A stretch of DNA of 14,310 nucleotides from JBMNRY01 sp050944915 (GTDB taxonomy: Bacteria > Bacillota > Limnochordia > JAAZLZ01): positions 1-14,310 of the forward strand of contig JBMNRY010000053.1 of assembly GCA_050944915.1 (NCBI GenBank), in the 5' to 3' direction. Positions 7,121-14,310 of this stretch are shown here, one piece after another (positions within the stretch are counted from its first letter, which is position 1; each line of letters begins with the position of its first letter). The notes beneath the pieces were generated by a model that ran no database searches, was not told where the DNA came from, and was given only the letters and a program-made list of their open reading frames with translations. The translations under genes and the position numbers were made by a program.

Positions 7121-7150
7121 AGATAAAGAAGCCGGGGTTTTCCCCGGCTC
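7121..7150 (-). terminator. Probable terminator of the Mrp antiporter operon
   Basis: Eleven bases past the stop of the last antiporter gene, the minus strand has an 8-bp GC-rich stem AGCCGGGG / CCCCGGCT (7149-7142 and 7137-7130) with a 4-base loop, followed by the moderately T-rich TCTTTATCT. The T-run is imperfect, so termination may be partial. Confidence 0.7.
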
Positions 7151-7160
7151 TGCATCGGAT

Positions 7161-9008
7161 CTAAATGGGATTATTAATGGTGTACCAGGCGATGAGGAGG
7201 GTCAACGTTAAAATAAGGAGGGCGGCGCAGGCGCCGATTCCCGTCAATGCCATTTCTCCTCCTGACTGGTCGGCCACATAGCGAGATAAGTCGGCACCCA
7301 GGCTGCGGACCCACTGAAGGGAACGATTGTAAATCTCAGCTCCAAAACCTACCCCACTGGCCAGAATCCCAAAGGCCCCTGAGGCCAGCCCTTCTAGTGT
7401 TAGCCAGCGGGGGGGATGCCAATGGAAGGCTCCGCTTCGCAGACCTAGTGCACATACGGCAAGACCCAAGGCGGCTGTGATGAGGGCACTACTGAGATCG
7501 CTGTAGTTCCAGAAAGACATGGCCGTAAAGGCAGGGACCATCTTGATCCCCAGCATCTGGGCGGTGGGCCCCTCGAGGAAGTTGGCCAACCACTCCGGTC
7601 GCAGACCGATCCCGACCATGACCGCGGCCAACATTCCCATGGCCACCTGGAGGCTAGATACCCTTTCCTTGGTCACCTGGAGTTCAGTTTCTTTGCCTAA
7701 GAAGATGAGATAATACAGTTTAGCGAATGATGCCGCAGTACCAATACCAACCAAGGCGAAGAGCCGTTCCACCCAAGGCAGCCACGCCGAATCACTGGCA
7801 GCAAAAGTGAGGGCATGGTGGAGCATGGTCTTACTGGCGTAGCCGTTCAATCCCGGCACACCGGCAATCCCGAAAGCCGCCAGGAGCATCAAGAAGGCGG
7901 TCACGGGGAATTGGCGCCACAGTCCTCCTAGTCGATAAAGGTTTGTCTCTTTGGTGTGCACATAGATTACACCAACCCCGAGGAACAACGCAGCTTTAAA
8001 GAGGGCGTGGTTGATTAAGTGATAAACAGCCCCGATAAAGCCCATACTTCCTCCCGAACCTAGATACATGGCCACTCCCAACCCAAGGATGATATATCCC
8101 ATCTGGCTAACGCTATGGTAAGCTAAGAGCCGTTTCGCGTCCCCTTGTAAAAGGGCGGCCATCACCCCTGTGATCATGGTTGCGATACCCAGGAGGATTA
8201 AGCCTTGGCTCAGCCAGCCACCACTGTTCAATCCTTCCCAGCCGGCCAACTGTCCGACCCGAAGGAGACCGTAGGCACCGACCTTGATGAGCAGCCCCGA
8301 TAAAAGGGCGCTGGCCGGTGTGGGAGCCGCCGAGTGGGCGTGGGGCAACCAAAGATGCAAGGGGGCCATCCCCCCTTTGATGCCAAAACCGGCGACCAGA
8401 AGCCCTAGACCCCAGGCTAACATCGTCGGGTTAAGGGGAGCAAGGGGACCTTGGCCGATGGCTAGCAGTCCTTCAGCGGCTGTACTGAGGAGTACGATGG
8501 CCAAGGCTATCAGCAGGCCTCCGCCGATACTGAAGAACAGGTAATAATAGCCGGCCCGTATGGCTTCCTTATTCCATCGATGAACGACCCAGAAGTAAGA
8601 GGCGATGGTCATTAGTTCAAAGAAGAGCAGGAGGGTGATTAAATCACCGGCTAGGAAAACGCCCATTACTGCAGCGAGAGTCAACAGGGTGATCACGGCG
8701 AAAAGTTTAGCTTTGCCTTCATGTTCCATGTAGCGAGGAGCATAAATGGCGACCACAAACCAAAGGAAGGAAGCTAAAACCACCAGGATCGCCGAGAGAA
8801 AATCGGCCTGGAGTGAAGGGGTGAAGGGACCGCTAAGGGGTACCCGGTAAAATAAAGTTGTCCCCTTTAGGGTCCCTTTAAGTATTTTGGTGCCCATGAA
8901 CAACAGGGTGCCGCTGGTGAGCACAGGGGTCCAACGGGCGAAGCGTTCCCCGGCGAGGGCTGTTAGGAGTGCCCCAATAAGGGGAATTAAGATTAACAAA
9001 TACAGCAC
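7161..9008 (-). CDS. Long Mrp/NuoM-like proton-conducting antiporter subunit (third copy)
   Basis: A polytopic membrane protein of the proton-conducting transporter family (MrpA/MrpD/NuoL/NuoM). Counting from the upstream ATG at 9026, it has the trans-membrane Glu in FFELMT (137), the Lys in GFGIKGG (217), the signature LHLWLPHAHSAAPTPASALL (223-242) and a second Lys in LLIKVGAYG (248). The last position resembles MrpD/NuoM rather than NuoL. After the usual core it has a long C-terminal part with an amphipathic-looking segment (about 550-590) and a final hydrophobic helix. I prefer the GTG at 9008 because GGGAGG stands 9 bases before it. The alternative ATG at 9026 abuts the previous stop (TAAATG) but has no Shine-Dalgarno. 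Length is 615 or 621 residues. It is the last operon gene and probably forms one proton or cation path of the complex. Confidence 0.88.
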   Translation of the reverse strand: MLYLLILIPLIGALLTALAGERFARWTPVLTSGTLLFMGTKILKGTLKGTTLFYRVPLSGPFTPSLQADFLSAILVVLASFLWFVVAIYAPRYMEHEGKAKLFAVITLLTLAAVMGVFLAGDLITLLLFFELMTIASYFWVVHRWNKEAIRAGYYYLFFSIGGGLLIALAIVLLSTAAEGLLAIGQGPLAPLNPTMLAWGLGLLVAGFGIKGGMAPLHLWLPHAHSAAPTPASALLSGLLIKVGAYGLLRVGQLAGWEGLNSGGWLSQGLILLGIATMITGVMAALLQGDAKRLLAYHSVSQMGYIILGLGVAMYLGSGGSMGFIGAVYHLINHALFKAALFLGVGVIYVHTKETNLYRLGGLWRQFPVTAFLMLLAAFGIAGVPGLNGYASKTMLHHALTFAASDSAWLPWVERLFALVGIGTAASFAKLYYLIFLGKETELQVTKERVSSLQVAMGMLAAVMVGIGLRPEWLANFLEGPTAQMLGIKMVPAFTAMSFWNYSDLSSALITAALGLAVCALGLRSGAFHWHPPRWLTLEGLASGAFGILASGVGFGAEIYNRSLQWVRSLGADLSRYVADQSGGEMALTGIGACAALLILTLTLLIAWYTINNPI

Positions 9009-9026
9009 TGTTACCCAACCTCCCAT

Positions 9027-10472
9027 TTAGAAAAATGAGTCGACTACCGCTTGGACGGTAGGCCACAGGATTCCCGGCCACAACCCGAATAGGACACCGG
9101 TGCCGGCCAGGACCAAACTTGGAGCCAGCATCAGATTAAGCCTCTTTCCCGACTCCATCGAGGTTTGGGCTTGAGTTCTTTCCTGGAAAGAAGCGACGAT
9201 GGTGGGGATGAAACAGAAGGCGTTGATGATACCGCTGATGATCAGCACCAAAGCCAGGGGCCAGCTGCCCGAGGCAACGCCACCCCGCATTAAATAGTAC
9301 TTGCTCCAGAAGGTGTTAAGGGGCAGCATGCCCACCATACCCAAACTAGCCACACCGAAGGCGGCCATGGTTTTCGGCAGATTCCAGCCTACGCCCACCA
9401 TGCGGCTGACGTTAGTTTCGCCGGCCTGCTCAGCGATGATACCGGCACAGAAAAAGAGCGTTACCTTTAAGAGCGAATAGCTGATCATGTGCAAAATGGC
9501 ACCGCTTAAGCCCAGGGGCTGGAGGGTAAAAGCGCCTAATAGAATGTAGGACAGCTGACTGATGGTATGGTAGGCCAGGCGTTTTTTCAGCACATCCTGC
9601 CTGGTGGCAATAGTTACGCCCACCAAAATAGTGAAAGAGGCAACCCAAGGTAGAGCCTTGGCGAAGCTCAGTGTGGACATGAGTTCTGGTCCGAAAACGG
9701 TGAAGACGACCCGCAGAATGCCGTAAACGCCCGAGTAAACCACCGCCACCGCATGGAGCAGGGCGCTGATGGGTGTTGGGGCCACCATGGCCTCAGGCAG
9801 CCAGCGGTGGAGGGGCATGAGGGCCGCTTTCACACCGAAGCCCACGATAAAGAGGGCGAGGAGCCAGTTGAGAAACGGTCCGCTCTGGCCAGCCAAAAGG
9901 GGGACGGCTGTAAAATCGGAACCCCCAGCAAGGGCGTGGGTGATGACAATTGCCCCCAATAGGGCGCCTGCCCCCGAAAGGCTGTAGATGATGTATTTAG
10001 CCCCCGCCTTCAACGCCTCCGGCGAGCGCTCGTGGATCACCAAGGGGTAGGTGACCAGAGTTAAAAGCTCATAGAAGAGATAAAGGGCGATCAGATTTCC
10101 GGCAAAGGCCACCCCAAGGGCGACGCTGTTGGCCAGGAGAAAAAAGGTATAATATGTCCGCTGTTTTTCCCTATTCATCATATAACCTAAGGAATAGATA
10201 GCCGCGAACACCCACAAGGTGGAGATGATCAGCCCAAAGACTATTCCTAGGATATCGGGTTGCAAACGCCATACTAATCCCGCCAATTGGGCGACCACCA
10301 TCGGACTTTCCCCGGCAAAGATCAGTCGAGCTGTTCGCCAAGTGAAGATCATGCTCCCTGTTGTGGACAGCATGACGATGGTGGGGCGCAGGCGGGTGGC
10401 GGTCCGGGGAAGGAAGGCCACGGCGACCCCCCCAACTATTCCGGCGACTAAAGCCAATATCAGATCCAGCAT
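9027..10472 (-). CDS. MrpD/MrpA-like antiporter subunit (second copy)
   Basis: A 481-residue integral membrane protein of the same family, expected to have about 14 trans-membrane helices. The key acidic residue is in FYELLTLVTYP (Glu135), the central Lys in GFGVKAALMP (Lys215), and the signature LHRWLPEAMVAPTPISALLH spans 221-240. Directly after it comes HAVAVVYSGVY, closer to the NuoL/MrpA pattern (HxxTMVxAGVY) than to MrpD or NuoM, with Tyr where MrpA has Lys. It may therefore take the place of the MrpA N-terminal module, although it lacks the long MrpA C-terminus. It starts 25 bases after mrpD with GAGAGG before the ATG, and its stop touches the next reading frame. Ion specificity cannot be read from the sequence. 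Confidence 0.9.
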   Translation of the reverse strand: MLDLILALVAGIVGGVAVAFLPRTATRLRPTIVMLSTTGSMIFTWRTARLIFAGESPMVVAQLAGLVWRLQPDILGIVFGLIISTLWVFAAIYSLGYMMNREKQRTYYTFFLLANSVALGVAFAGNLIALYLFYELLTLVTYPLVIHERSPEALKAGAKYIIYSLSGAGALLGAIVITHALAGGSDFTAVPLLAGQSGPFLNWLLALFIVGFGVKAALMPLHRWLPEAMVAPTPISALLHAVAVVYSGVYGILRVVFTVFGPELMSTLSFAKALPWVASFTILVGVTIATRQDVLKKRLAYHTISQLSYILLGAFTLQPLGLSGAILHMISYSLLKVTLFFCAGIIAEQAGETNVSRMVGVGWNLPKTMAAFGVASLGMVGMLPLNTFWSKYYLMRGGVASGSWPLALVLIISGIINAFCFIPTIVASFQERTQAQTSMESGKRLNLMLAPSLVLAGTGVLFGLWPGILWPTVQAVVDSFF

Positions 10473-10497
10473 GTTTTGGTACCTCTCTTCAATGGTT

Positions 10498-12000
10498 TTA
10501 ACGGATGCGTAGCAACTCGGCAGCTGCTTGGTAAGCTAGATCCAGCAGCGGCCGGGGAAAAATTCCTAGGATGACGATGGCTGTCGCCAATAGGACCAGA
10601 GCCAGCCTCTGAGCCCCCTTGGGATCCCGCCACTGCTTCGTCGATATTTCTTCTGGTGCGGGTTCGAAGTAGGCGTTGCGCAGAATCGGGAACAGGTAGG
10701 CGGCGCACAGGACACTTCCGGCGACAATAACGGCCGATGCTACCGGATGATTCCCCTCCCAGCTGCCGAGGAGTAGATGCCATTTACCTACAAAACCGGA
10801 GAAGAGGGGCAGGCCCACTAGGCCTAAGCTTGCAGTTGAAAAAACGGCCATGGTCAAGGGCATTTTCTGCCCGATTCCTGCCAGCTCACTGATCCGCTCT
10901 TTACCCGTTGCCTTGATGATGGTCCCAGCGGCCAAGAAAAGGGCCGATTTGATCACCCCGTGGCTGGCTAGGTAGAACAATGAGCCAGCTAATCCTTTAA
11001 CATTGGCAAAACCTAACCCAGCCAGGATATAACCCATCTGAGCTACGGTGGAAAAGGCTAGTCGACGTTTGAGTTCATCCTCTTTGAGAGCCAAGATGGA
11101 GCCGACTAGGATGGCCAGAACGCTAACCAAGGTCAAGATTTTGTGGATCGCGAACCCCCTCACCAGAGTTGGGCCAAAGACGGTGTACAGGATTTTCAAA
11201 AGACAGAGCAAATACCCTTTGACGGCTAGTCCCGACAGCACGGCACTGGCGGGTGTCGGGGCCGTAGCGTGGGCTTCGGGCAGCCAGACATGGAGGGGGA
11301 ACAGGGCTGCCTTTACTGCAAAACCGGTCAAAAAGAGGCTAGCGGCTACCCAGATGACCCGGGGACTGCTTTCCCAGACCAAGGCCAGTTCTTCAGCGGC
11401 GTAAGCCATGTTCAAATGCCCAGTATTGATATACACAAGAGCGATTCCACCCAGGACCAGGGCTGAACCTAAGGTGGCCATAATCAGGTAGGTAAAGGCC
11501 GCGTTGGCCGCTCGGGGATGATTCCGGGAGCTGACCAGACCGCAACAGCTTAAAGTGGCCACTTCCACCAGTACATAGACGTTAAACAGATCGTTAGTTA
11601 CCGCCATCCCGGCCAGAGCTCCATGAAGGAGTAGATAGAGGACGTAAAACCGAGCTATCCGTCCTTTTGAGCCCACTTCATGGGCGAGATTGTCCCTGGC
11701 AAAGAGGGCTACCGGCAGGGCGACGATGGCCGTCACCAGCAGGAAAAAGATGGTCAAATGGTCGACAACGAGCCTGATCCCCCAAGGAGGCGGCCAGCCC
11801 CCTAGATGATAGAGGATAGGGGTTTGCTGCATCAGGAAAATCCATGCCAACCCTAAGGCGCCGGCGAGACCCAAGAGTTCCACAAGGACCACGAGGTTTT
11901 CCACTGTGGTTTTCCTCGATGCCAGCGTGGGCAGAATACAGGCCACAAACAGAGGGGCGATGACGACCAGTACCGGTAAGTTAGCTGTGATCATGGTCAT
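10498..12000 (-). CDS. mrpD: Na+/H+ antiporter subunit D
   Basis: The classical MrpD/MnhD subunit, 500 residues and about 14 trans-membrane helices, one of the ion-translocating parts of the complex in the cytoplasmic membrane. Typical MrpD sequence is seen: NDLFNVYVLVEVATLS (136-151) with the essential trans-membrane Glu146, FAVKAALFPLHVWLPEAHAT (227-246) with Lys230, then APTPASAVLSGLAVKGYLL with Lys261, and RRLAFSTVAQMGYILAG. The ATG overlaps the mrpC stop by four bases (ATGA), with GGGAGG ten bases upstream. A second in-frame ATG two codons later is less well placed. Confidence 0.95.
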   Translation of the reverse strand: MTMITANLPVLVVIAPLFVACILPTLASRKTTVENLVVLVELLGLAGALGLAWIFLMQQTPILYHLGGWPPPWGIRLVVDHLTIFFLLVTAIVALPVALFARDNLAHEVGSKGRIARFYVLYLLLHGALAGMAVTNDLFNVYVLVEVATLSCCGLVSSRNHPRAANAAFTYLIMATLGSALVLGGIALVYINTGHLNMAYAAEELALVWESSPRVIWVAASLFLTGFAVKAALFPLHVWLPEAHATAPTPASAVLSGLAVKGYLLCLLKILYTVFGPTLVRGFAIHKILTLVSVLAILVGSILALKEDELKRRLAFSTVAQMGYILAGLGFANVKGLAGSLFYLASHGVIKSALFLAAGTIIKATGKERISELAGIGQKMPLTMAVFSTASLGLVGLPLFSGFVGKWHLLLGSWEGNHPVASAVIVAGSVLCAAYLFPILRNAYFEPAPEEISTKQWRDPKGAQRLALVLLATAIVILGIFPRPLLDLAYQAAAELLRIR

Positions 12001-12380
12001 TCCCCGGCCACCTCCCTTGCCAGTTCGGCGATTCGCTGAGCATCAACAGTACCGTATGCTTTATATAAACGGACAACTAGGGAGAGGGCAAAGGTAGTGA
12101 CACTGATACTGACGACGATCCCGGTGAGCATGAGGGCCGACGGTAGTGGATTTATATACTGGGGATTAGGGATCGCTGGGTTGTGGATAGGCACCGTCCC
12201 GCCCCTGATATTCCCCGAAGCGATAAATGTTAAGAAAATGGCGCTTTCCATCACATTGATGCCGATCAGCTTTTTAAACAGATTGTTCCGTGTGAGGACG
12301 ATCAAGGCACCAATGACAAATAGAATTACCGAGATGCAATAGGGATAATTGATTATTAATTTGCCCAAAGACTCTTTCAC
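11997..12380 (-). CDS. mrpC: Na+/H+ antiporter subunit C
   Basis: A NuoK-like small subunit with three predicted trans-membrane helices, 127 residues. It shows the MrpC hallmarks RNNLFKKLIGINVMESAIFL (31-50) and NPLPSALMLTGIVVSIS (77-93), followed by ALSLVVRLYKAYGT. The start is a GTG at 12380 that overlaps the mrpB stop by four bases (GTGA), with GGAAGAG upstream inside the end of mrpB. The same frame stays open upstream to 12812, but that stretch is an off-frame reading of mrpB and should not be included. MrpC sits in the core of the complex next to MrpD. Confidence 0.94.
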   Translation of the reverse strand: MKESLGKLIINYPYCISVILFVIGALIVLTRNNLFKKLIGINVMESAIFLTFIASGNIRGGTVPIHNPAIPNPQYINPLPSALMLTGIVVSISVTTFALSLVVRLYKAYGTVDAQRIAELAREVAGE

Positions 12381-12802
12381 ATCTCTTCCTCCATCAGTGT
12401 GTAGAATAAAGTCACCATGGTGCTGGCCACTCTGATGCCGACACCTAAGCCGATGAGGCCGATTAAACCCCCGGAAGACAGTGTACCTGGCACTCCTAAA
12501 TCGATGCCAGCTAATTTGTTGGCCAAAAAGGGAGCTCCCCGGAGAAGGCCAACCATACCCATCAAGATATACCAGAGGGTGCCGTAGCTTTCGATCCAGA
12601 CCAGCACTTTTTCCGGCAGTTTGGCCTTGCCTTCGTCGATTCCATAAATGGTGGAGAGGGCAATAAAGCTCAATCCGACAATAATTCCCCCCGCAAAGGA
12701 ACCCCCCGGAGATATGTGGCCGTGGAGGATGATATAAAATCCGTACATAAAAACAAAAACCAGGATGATGGCTGTTATGCGTTTCAGAATAAAGTCTCTC
12801 AT
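12377..12802 (-). CDS. mrpB: Na+/H+ antiporter subunit B (MnhB domain)
   Basis: A 141-residue membrane protein with about four helices and the MnhB family motif HGHISPGGSFAGG at 27-39. In conventional Mrp systems this domain is the separate MrpB subunit beside MrpA. The ATG overlaps the stop of the previous gene by four bases (ATGA), with GAGGGTG about eight bases before it. The length and motif are ordinary for the family. Confidence 0.94.
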   Translation of the reverse strand: MRDFILKRITAIILVFVFMYGFYIILHGHISPGGSFAGGIIVGLSFIALSTIYGIDEGKAKLPEKVLVWIESYGTLWYILMGMVGLLRGAPFLANKLAGIDLGVPGTLSSGGLIGLIGLGVGIRVASTMVTLFYTLMEEEM

Positions 12803-13095
12803 GAATCGTCACCCTCTTCCTTTGATGACTTCAGAGTAATGACGACAGCCAGGGCCGCGGTGAACAAAACGATGGTTTCGAACAAGGTGTCATAAGCCCG
12901 ATAGTCCAGGACAATCGCCGTCACCATGTTGGGCACACCCGTGTCTTCCAGGGACTGATTTATATAGCGCTCGGATACCTGGTTATGCACCGGATTGTCG
13001 AGCATCCCATAAGGGGGCAGTTCCGTAACGGCGAGTAACATCCCATAGAGAGCTATCGCGGCAACGGCAAAAATCAACACGTAGCGGAGCTTCAC
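12799..13095 (-). CDS. MbhE-like subunit (free-standing MrpA C-terminal domain)
   Basis: A 98-residue protein with two predicted trans-membrane helices (about 5-23 and 70-88) around an outward loop. The sequence NMVTAIVLDYRAYDTLFE (56-73) is the hallmark of the MbhE/MrpA-C-terminal domain, in Bacillus part of the large MrpA polypeptide but in archaeal Mrp/Mbh-type systems a separate subunit. The start is a GTG two bases after the previous stop, with GGAGGAG overlapping that stop region. A role in joining MrpB and the antiporter core is inferred from the family. Confidence 0.9.
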   Translation of the reverse strand: MKLRYVLIFAVAAIALYGMLLAVTELPPYGMLDNPVHNQVSERYINQSLEDTGVPNMVTAIVLDYRAYDTLFETIVLFTAALAVVITLKSSKEEGDDS

Positions 13096-13097
13096 AC

Positions 13098-13349
13098 CTA
13101 CTCCTCCTTCCTTGTGGTGCGATAGATCGCGATCATCATGAGGACGGTGGTGCAGATCCCCGCTGCTGCTTCAGTAATGGCCAGGTCTGGGGTGTTCATT
13201 AATAACCAGATGACAGCCATAACCACTGTGTAAGCGCCGTTGACGATCACCGCGTGAATTAAATCCTTGATGAAGAATAATGCCAGCGATGAGGCCATCA
13301 AAACTAAAGATAATGCGATTATCCAATAATCGACAGGGGCAAACTGCAT
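13098..13349 (-). CDS. DUF4040 / MbhD-like subunit
   Basis: An 83-residue protein with three predicted trans-membrane helices and the motif PDLAITEAAAG (54-64), whose acidic residues mark the DUF4040/MbhD domain. In Bacillus MrpA this domain is fused to the C-terminal half; here it is a separate gene, as in archaeal Mrp/Mbh-type complexes. The fold is NuoJ-like in known structures and contributes to the hydrophilic ion path. It starts four bases after the mrpG stop with GGAAGGG upstream. Confidence 0.9.
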   Translation of the reverse strand: MQFAPVDYWIIALSLVLMASSLALFFIKDLIHAVIVNGAYTVVMAVIWLLMNTPDLAITEAAAGICTTVLMMIAIYRTTRKEE

Positions 13350-13353
13350 CTTA

Positions 13354-13665
13354 TCATCCCTTCCTTAGTCCGGTGCCTTCTGCAGGCATCGTTCCGTTGA
13401 GAAGGCCAGCTTTTGCTATCAGATGGCTCATGGTCGGGTTGATCACCCAGAATAGGGCCAGGACCATGATTAGTTTAAGGCGCATGAGCTTGTCGGGGGT
13501 AAGGAGGAACAAACCCAGACTGATCAAACCGACTCCCATGGTATCGCCGAGGCCGCAGGCGTGTAAGCGGGTATAAGCATCGGGGAATTTGAACAACCCA
13601 CGAACTCCAATTCCAAAAGCAAGGAAAGCCCCTAAAAAGCAGAGATTTGCGATGGTTTTAATCAT
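13354..13665 (-). CDS. mrpG: Na+/H+ antiporter subunit G
   Basis: A 103-residue MnhG/MrpG protein with three predicted trans-membrane helices. The family motif FPDAYTRLHACGLGDTMG is at 27-44. The ATG lies inside the end of mrpF, giving an eight-base overlap, with AAGGAG about ten bases upstream, so translation is coupled. MrpE, F and G form one side of the complex in known structures and are needed for activity or assembly. Confidence 0.94.
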   Translation of the reverse strand: MIKTIANLCFLGAFLAFGIGVRGLFKFPDAYTRLHACGLGDTMGVGLISLGLFLLTPDKLMRLKLIMVLALFWVINPTMSHLIAKAGLLNGTMPAEGTGLRKG

Positions 13666-13969
13666 TGATGCCCATCTCCTTATTGCTACTATCCAACCCT
13701 TCCAAGCCGGGGATTTTTACTTCCCAATCGACAGGCGTGAGAACTTTCAGGGTCCAAAGGCCACCGACGAAGCTGCAGAGCATGAAAACAACGGCCACAT
13801 CAACAAAACCCGATTGTCCCTGGATAAAGGCCATCAACAAAATTATCATGCTGACTTTACTGGTGATGGCGTTAATGGCAATCAGTCGATCAATGGCTGT
13901 CGGCCCCATAATTGCCCGGAGCAATACCAGGGGAATCAAAGCCATGAGTCCTATCTGTACCAACCTCAT
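13658..13969 (-). CDS. mrpF: Na+/H+ antiporter subunit F
   Basis: A 103-residue MnhF/MrpF protein with three predicted trans-membrane helices and the motif GPTAIDRLIAINAITSK at 22-38. The ATG at 13969 is preceded by AAAGGAGG at good spacing. It begins inside the mrpE frame and overlaps it by about 80 bases (see mrpE). The C-terminal tail (EGLDSSNKEMGIND) is hydrophilic and its last codons overlap mrpG. Confidence 0.93.
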   Translation of the reverse strand: MRLVQIGLMALIPLVLLRAIMGPTAIDRLIAINAITSKVSMIILLMAFIQGQSGFVDVAVVFMLCSFVGGLWTLKVLTPVDWEVKIPGLEGLDSSNKEMGIND

Positions 13970-14310
13970 GGGTCAGCCTCCTTTGTCCTAATGTCTCAAT
14001 GATTGCGATTTCGTCGATCAAGTTCCAGCGTATGAGGCTATCAGCTATTTCCTCGGTCAGGGTGTGGATGATGAAGCGGCCTGTTTCCGGATCGACATCG
14101 ATGGTTACCGAGCCTGGCGTGAAGGTGATCGCGGTAGCAAGAAGGACCCGACCCCAGCTGCTTTGCACAGCGGGCCGCATGGAAAGTACAACGGGACTCA
14201 ACTTAGGCTTGGAAAACAGTATGGTTTTCGCCACCGCGATATTAGATTCGACGGCAGCCAAGATAATCGATAAGACGCAGCGGCCTAAAGCCAGCAGCTC
14301 CCTAAAGGAG
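13890..14310 (-). CDS. mrpE: Na+/H+ antiporter subunit E, N-terminus cut by window edge
   Basis: About 139 C-terminal residues of MrpE/MnhE; the start lies beyond the right edge. The visible part begins SFRELLALGRCVLSIILAA, a trans-membrane helix, followed by ESNIAVAKTIL and the family core LLATAITFTPGSVTIDVD, then FIIHTL. An apparent TTG at 14261 could be mistaken for a start, but conserved sequence (FRELL) extends upstream of it. The frame does not stop before mrpF but runs 80 bases into it, ending at the TGA 13890-13892. The final 27 or so residues are not family-like, so the true C-terminus is simply long or there is a frameshift near 13985. MrpE is a small subunit thought to help assembly. 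Confidence 0.9.
   Translation of the reverse strand, partial: SFRELLALGRCVLSIILAAVESNIAVAKTILFSKPKLSPVVLSMRPAVQSSWGRVLLATAITFTPGSVTIDVDPETGRFIIHTLTEEIADSLIRWNLIDEIAIIETLGQRRLTHEVGTDRTHGFDSPGIAPGNYGADSH

Noticed and set aside
11997..12812. A 271-codon open frame that would make a long MrpC fusion
   Set aside because: Its first 144 codons are an off-frame reading of mrpB, which is clearly coding in another frame. MrpC starts at the GTG at 12380 with a four-base overlap and normal family length.
7161..14310. A membrane-bound hydrogenase or respiratory complex I operon
   Set aside because: The MbhD/MbhE-like and NuoL/M-like subunits are shared with such complexes, but no hydrogenase large or small subunit, NuoB/C/D/H/I-like gene or iron-sulphur protein is present. 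The E-F-G-B-C-D set is diagnostic of Mrp.
1..14310. tRNA, rRNA, CRISPR arrays or intact insertion sequences
   Set aside because: I saw no regularly spaced repeats, no tRNA-like cloverleaf and no intact transposase with terminal inverted repeats. A computed search would be more sensitive than reading by eye.

Overview
The window comes from a bacterium, most likely an anaerobic member of the Firmicutes (class Clostridia or a close relative). The evidence is strong GGAGG-type ribosome binding sites, an FMN-riboswitch-controlled riboflavin operon in the order ribD-ribE-ribBA-ribH, and an Mrp-type antiporter operon whose MrpA is split into separate small genes. No ribosomal or other marker gene is present to fix the genus. 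Every confidently identified gene lies on the minus strand, so the biological reading direction is from the right edge to the left.

Right part (about 14310 to 7161): one long, tightly packed operon for a multi-subunit monovalent cation/proton antiporter of the Mrp/Mnh family. In reading order it holds mrpE (cut by the right edge), mrpF, mrpG, a DUF4040/MbhD-like gene, an MbhE-like gene, mrpB, mrpC, mrpD, and two further large antiporter-like genes. Most junctions overlap by 4 to 8 bases or lie a few bases apart, so translation is probably coupled. There is no full-length MrpA. Its C-terminal parts are the two small MbhD- and MbhE-like genes, and the pumping modules are three MrpD/NuoL/NuoM-like proteins in tandem. 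A GC-rich hairpin at about 7130-7149 probably ends the transcript.

Middle (about 7041 to 3421): a sigma-A-type promoter, an FMN riboswitch with an intrinsic terminator as its expression platform, and then ribD, ribE, ribBA and ribH. These four genes encode the enzymes that make riboflavin from GTP and ribulose 5-phosphate, apart from the phosphatase step. High FMN should end transcription before ribD.

Left-middle (3420 to 744): a separate promoter (TTGACC, 17 bases, TATGAT) starting at the end of ribH drives a lipoprotein of unknown function with a C-terminal fibronectin-III-like domain, and a Na/phosphate cotransporter-family protein with a C-terminal PhoU-like domain. A perfect bidirectional hairpin terminator at 686-720 follows.

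Left edge (1 to 685): no convincing intact gene. It holds an open-ended frame fragment, an excellent plus-strand promoter (TTGACA, 17 bases, TATACT), and just downstream a compact RNA fold ending in a terminator-like stem plus six T. This is a candidate small RNA of about 90 nt or an attenuated leader, and it is the least explained signal in the window. The rest of this stretch looks like decayed coding sequence.
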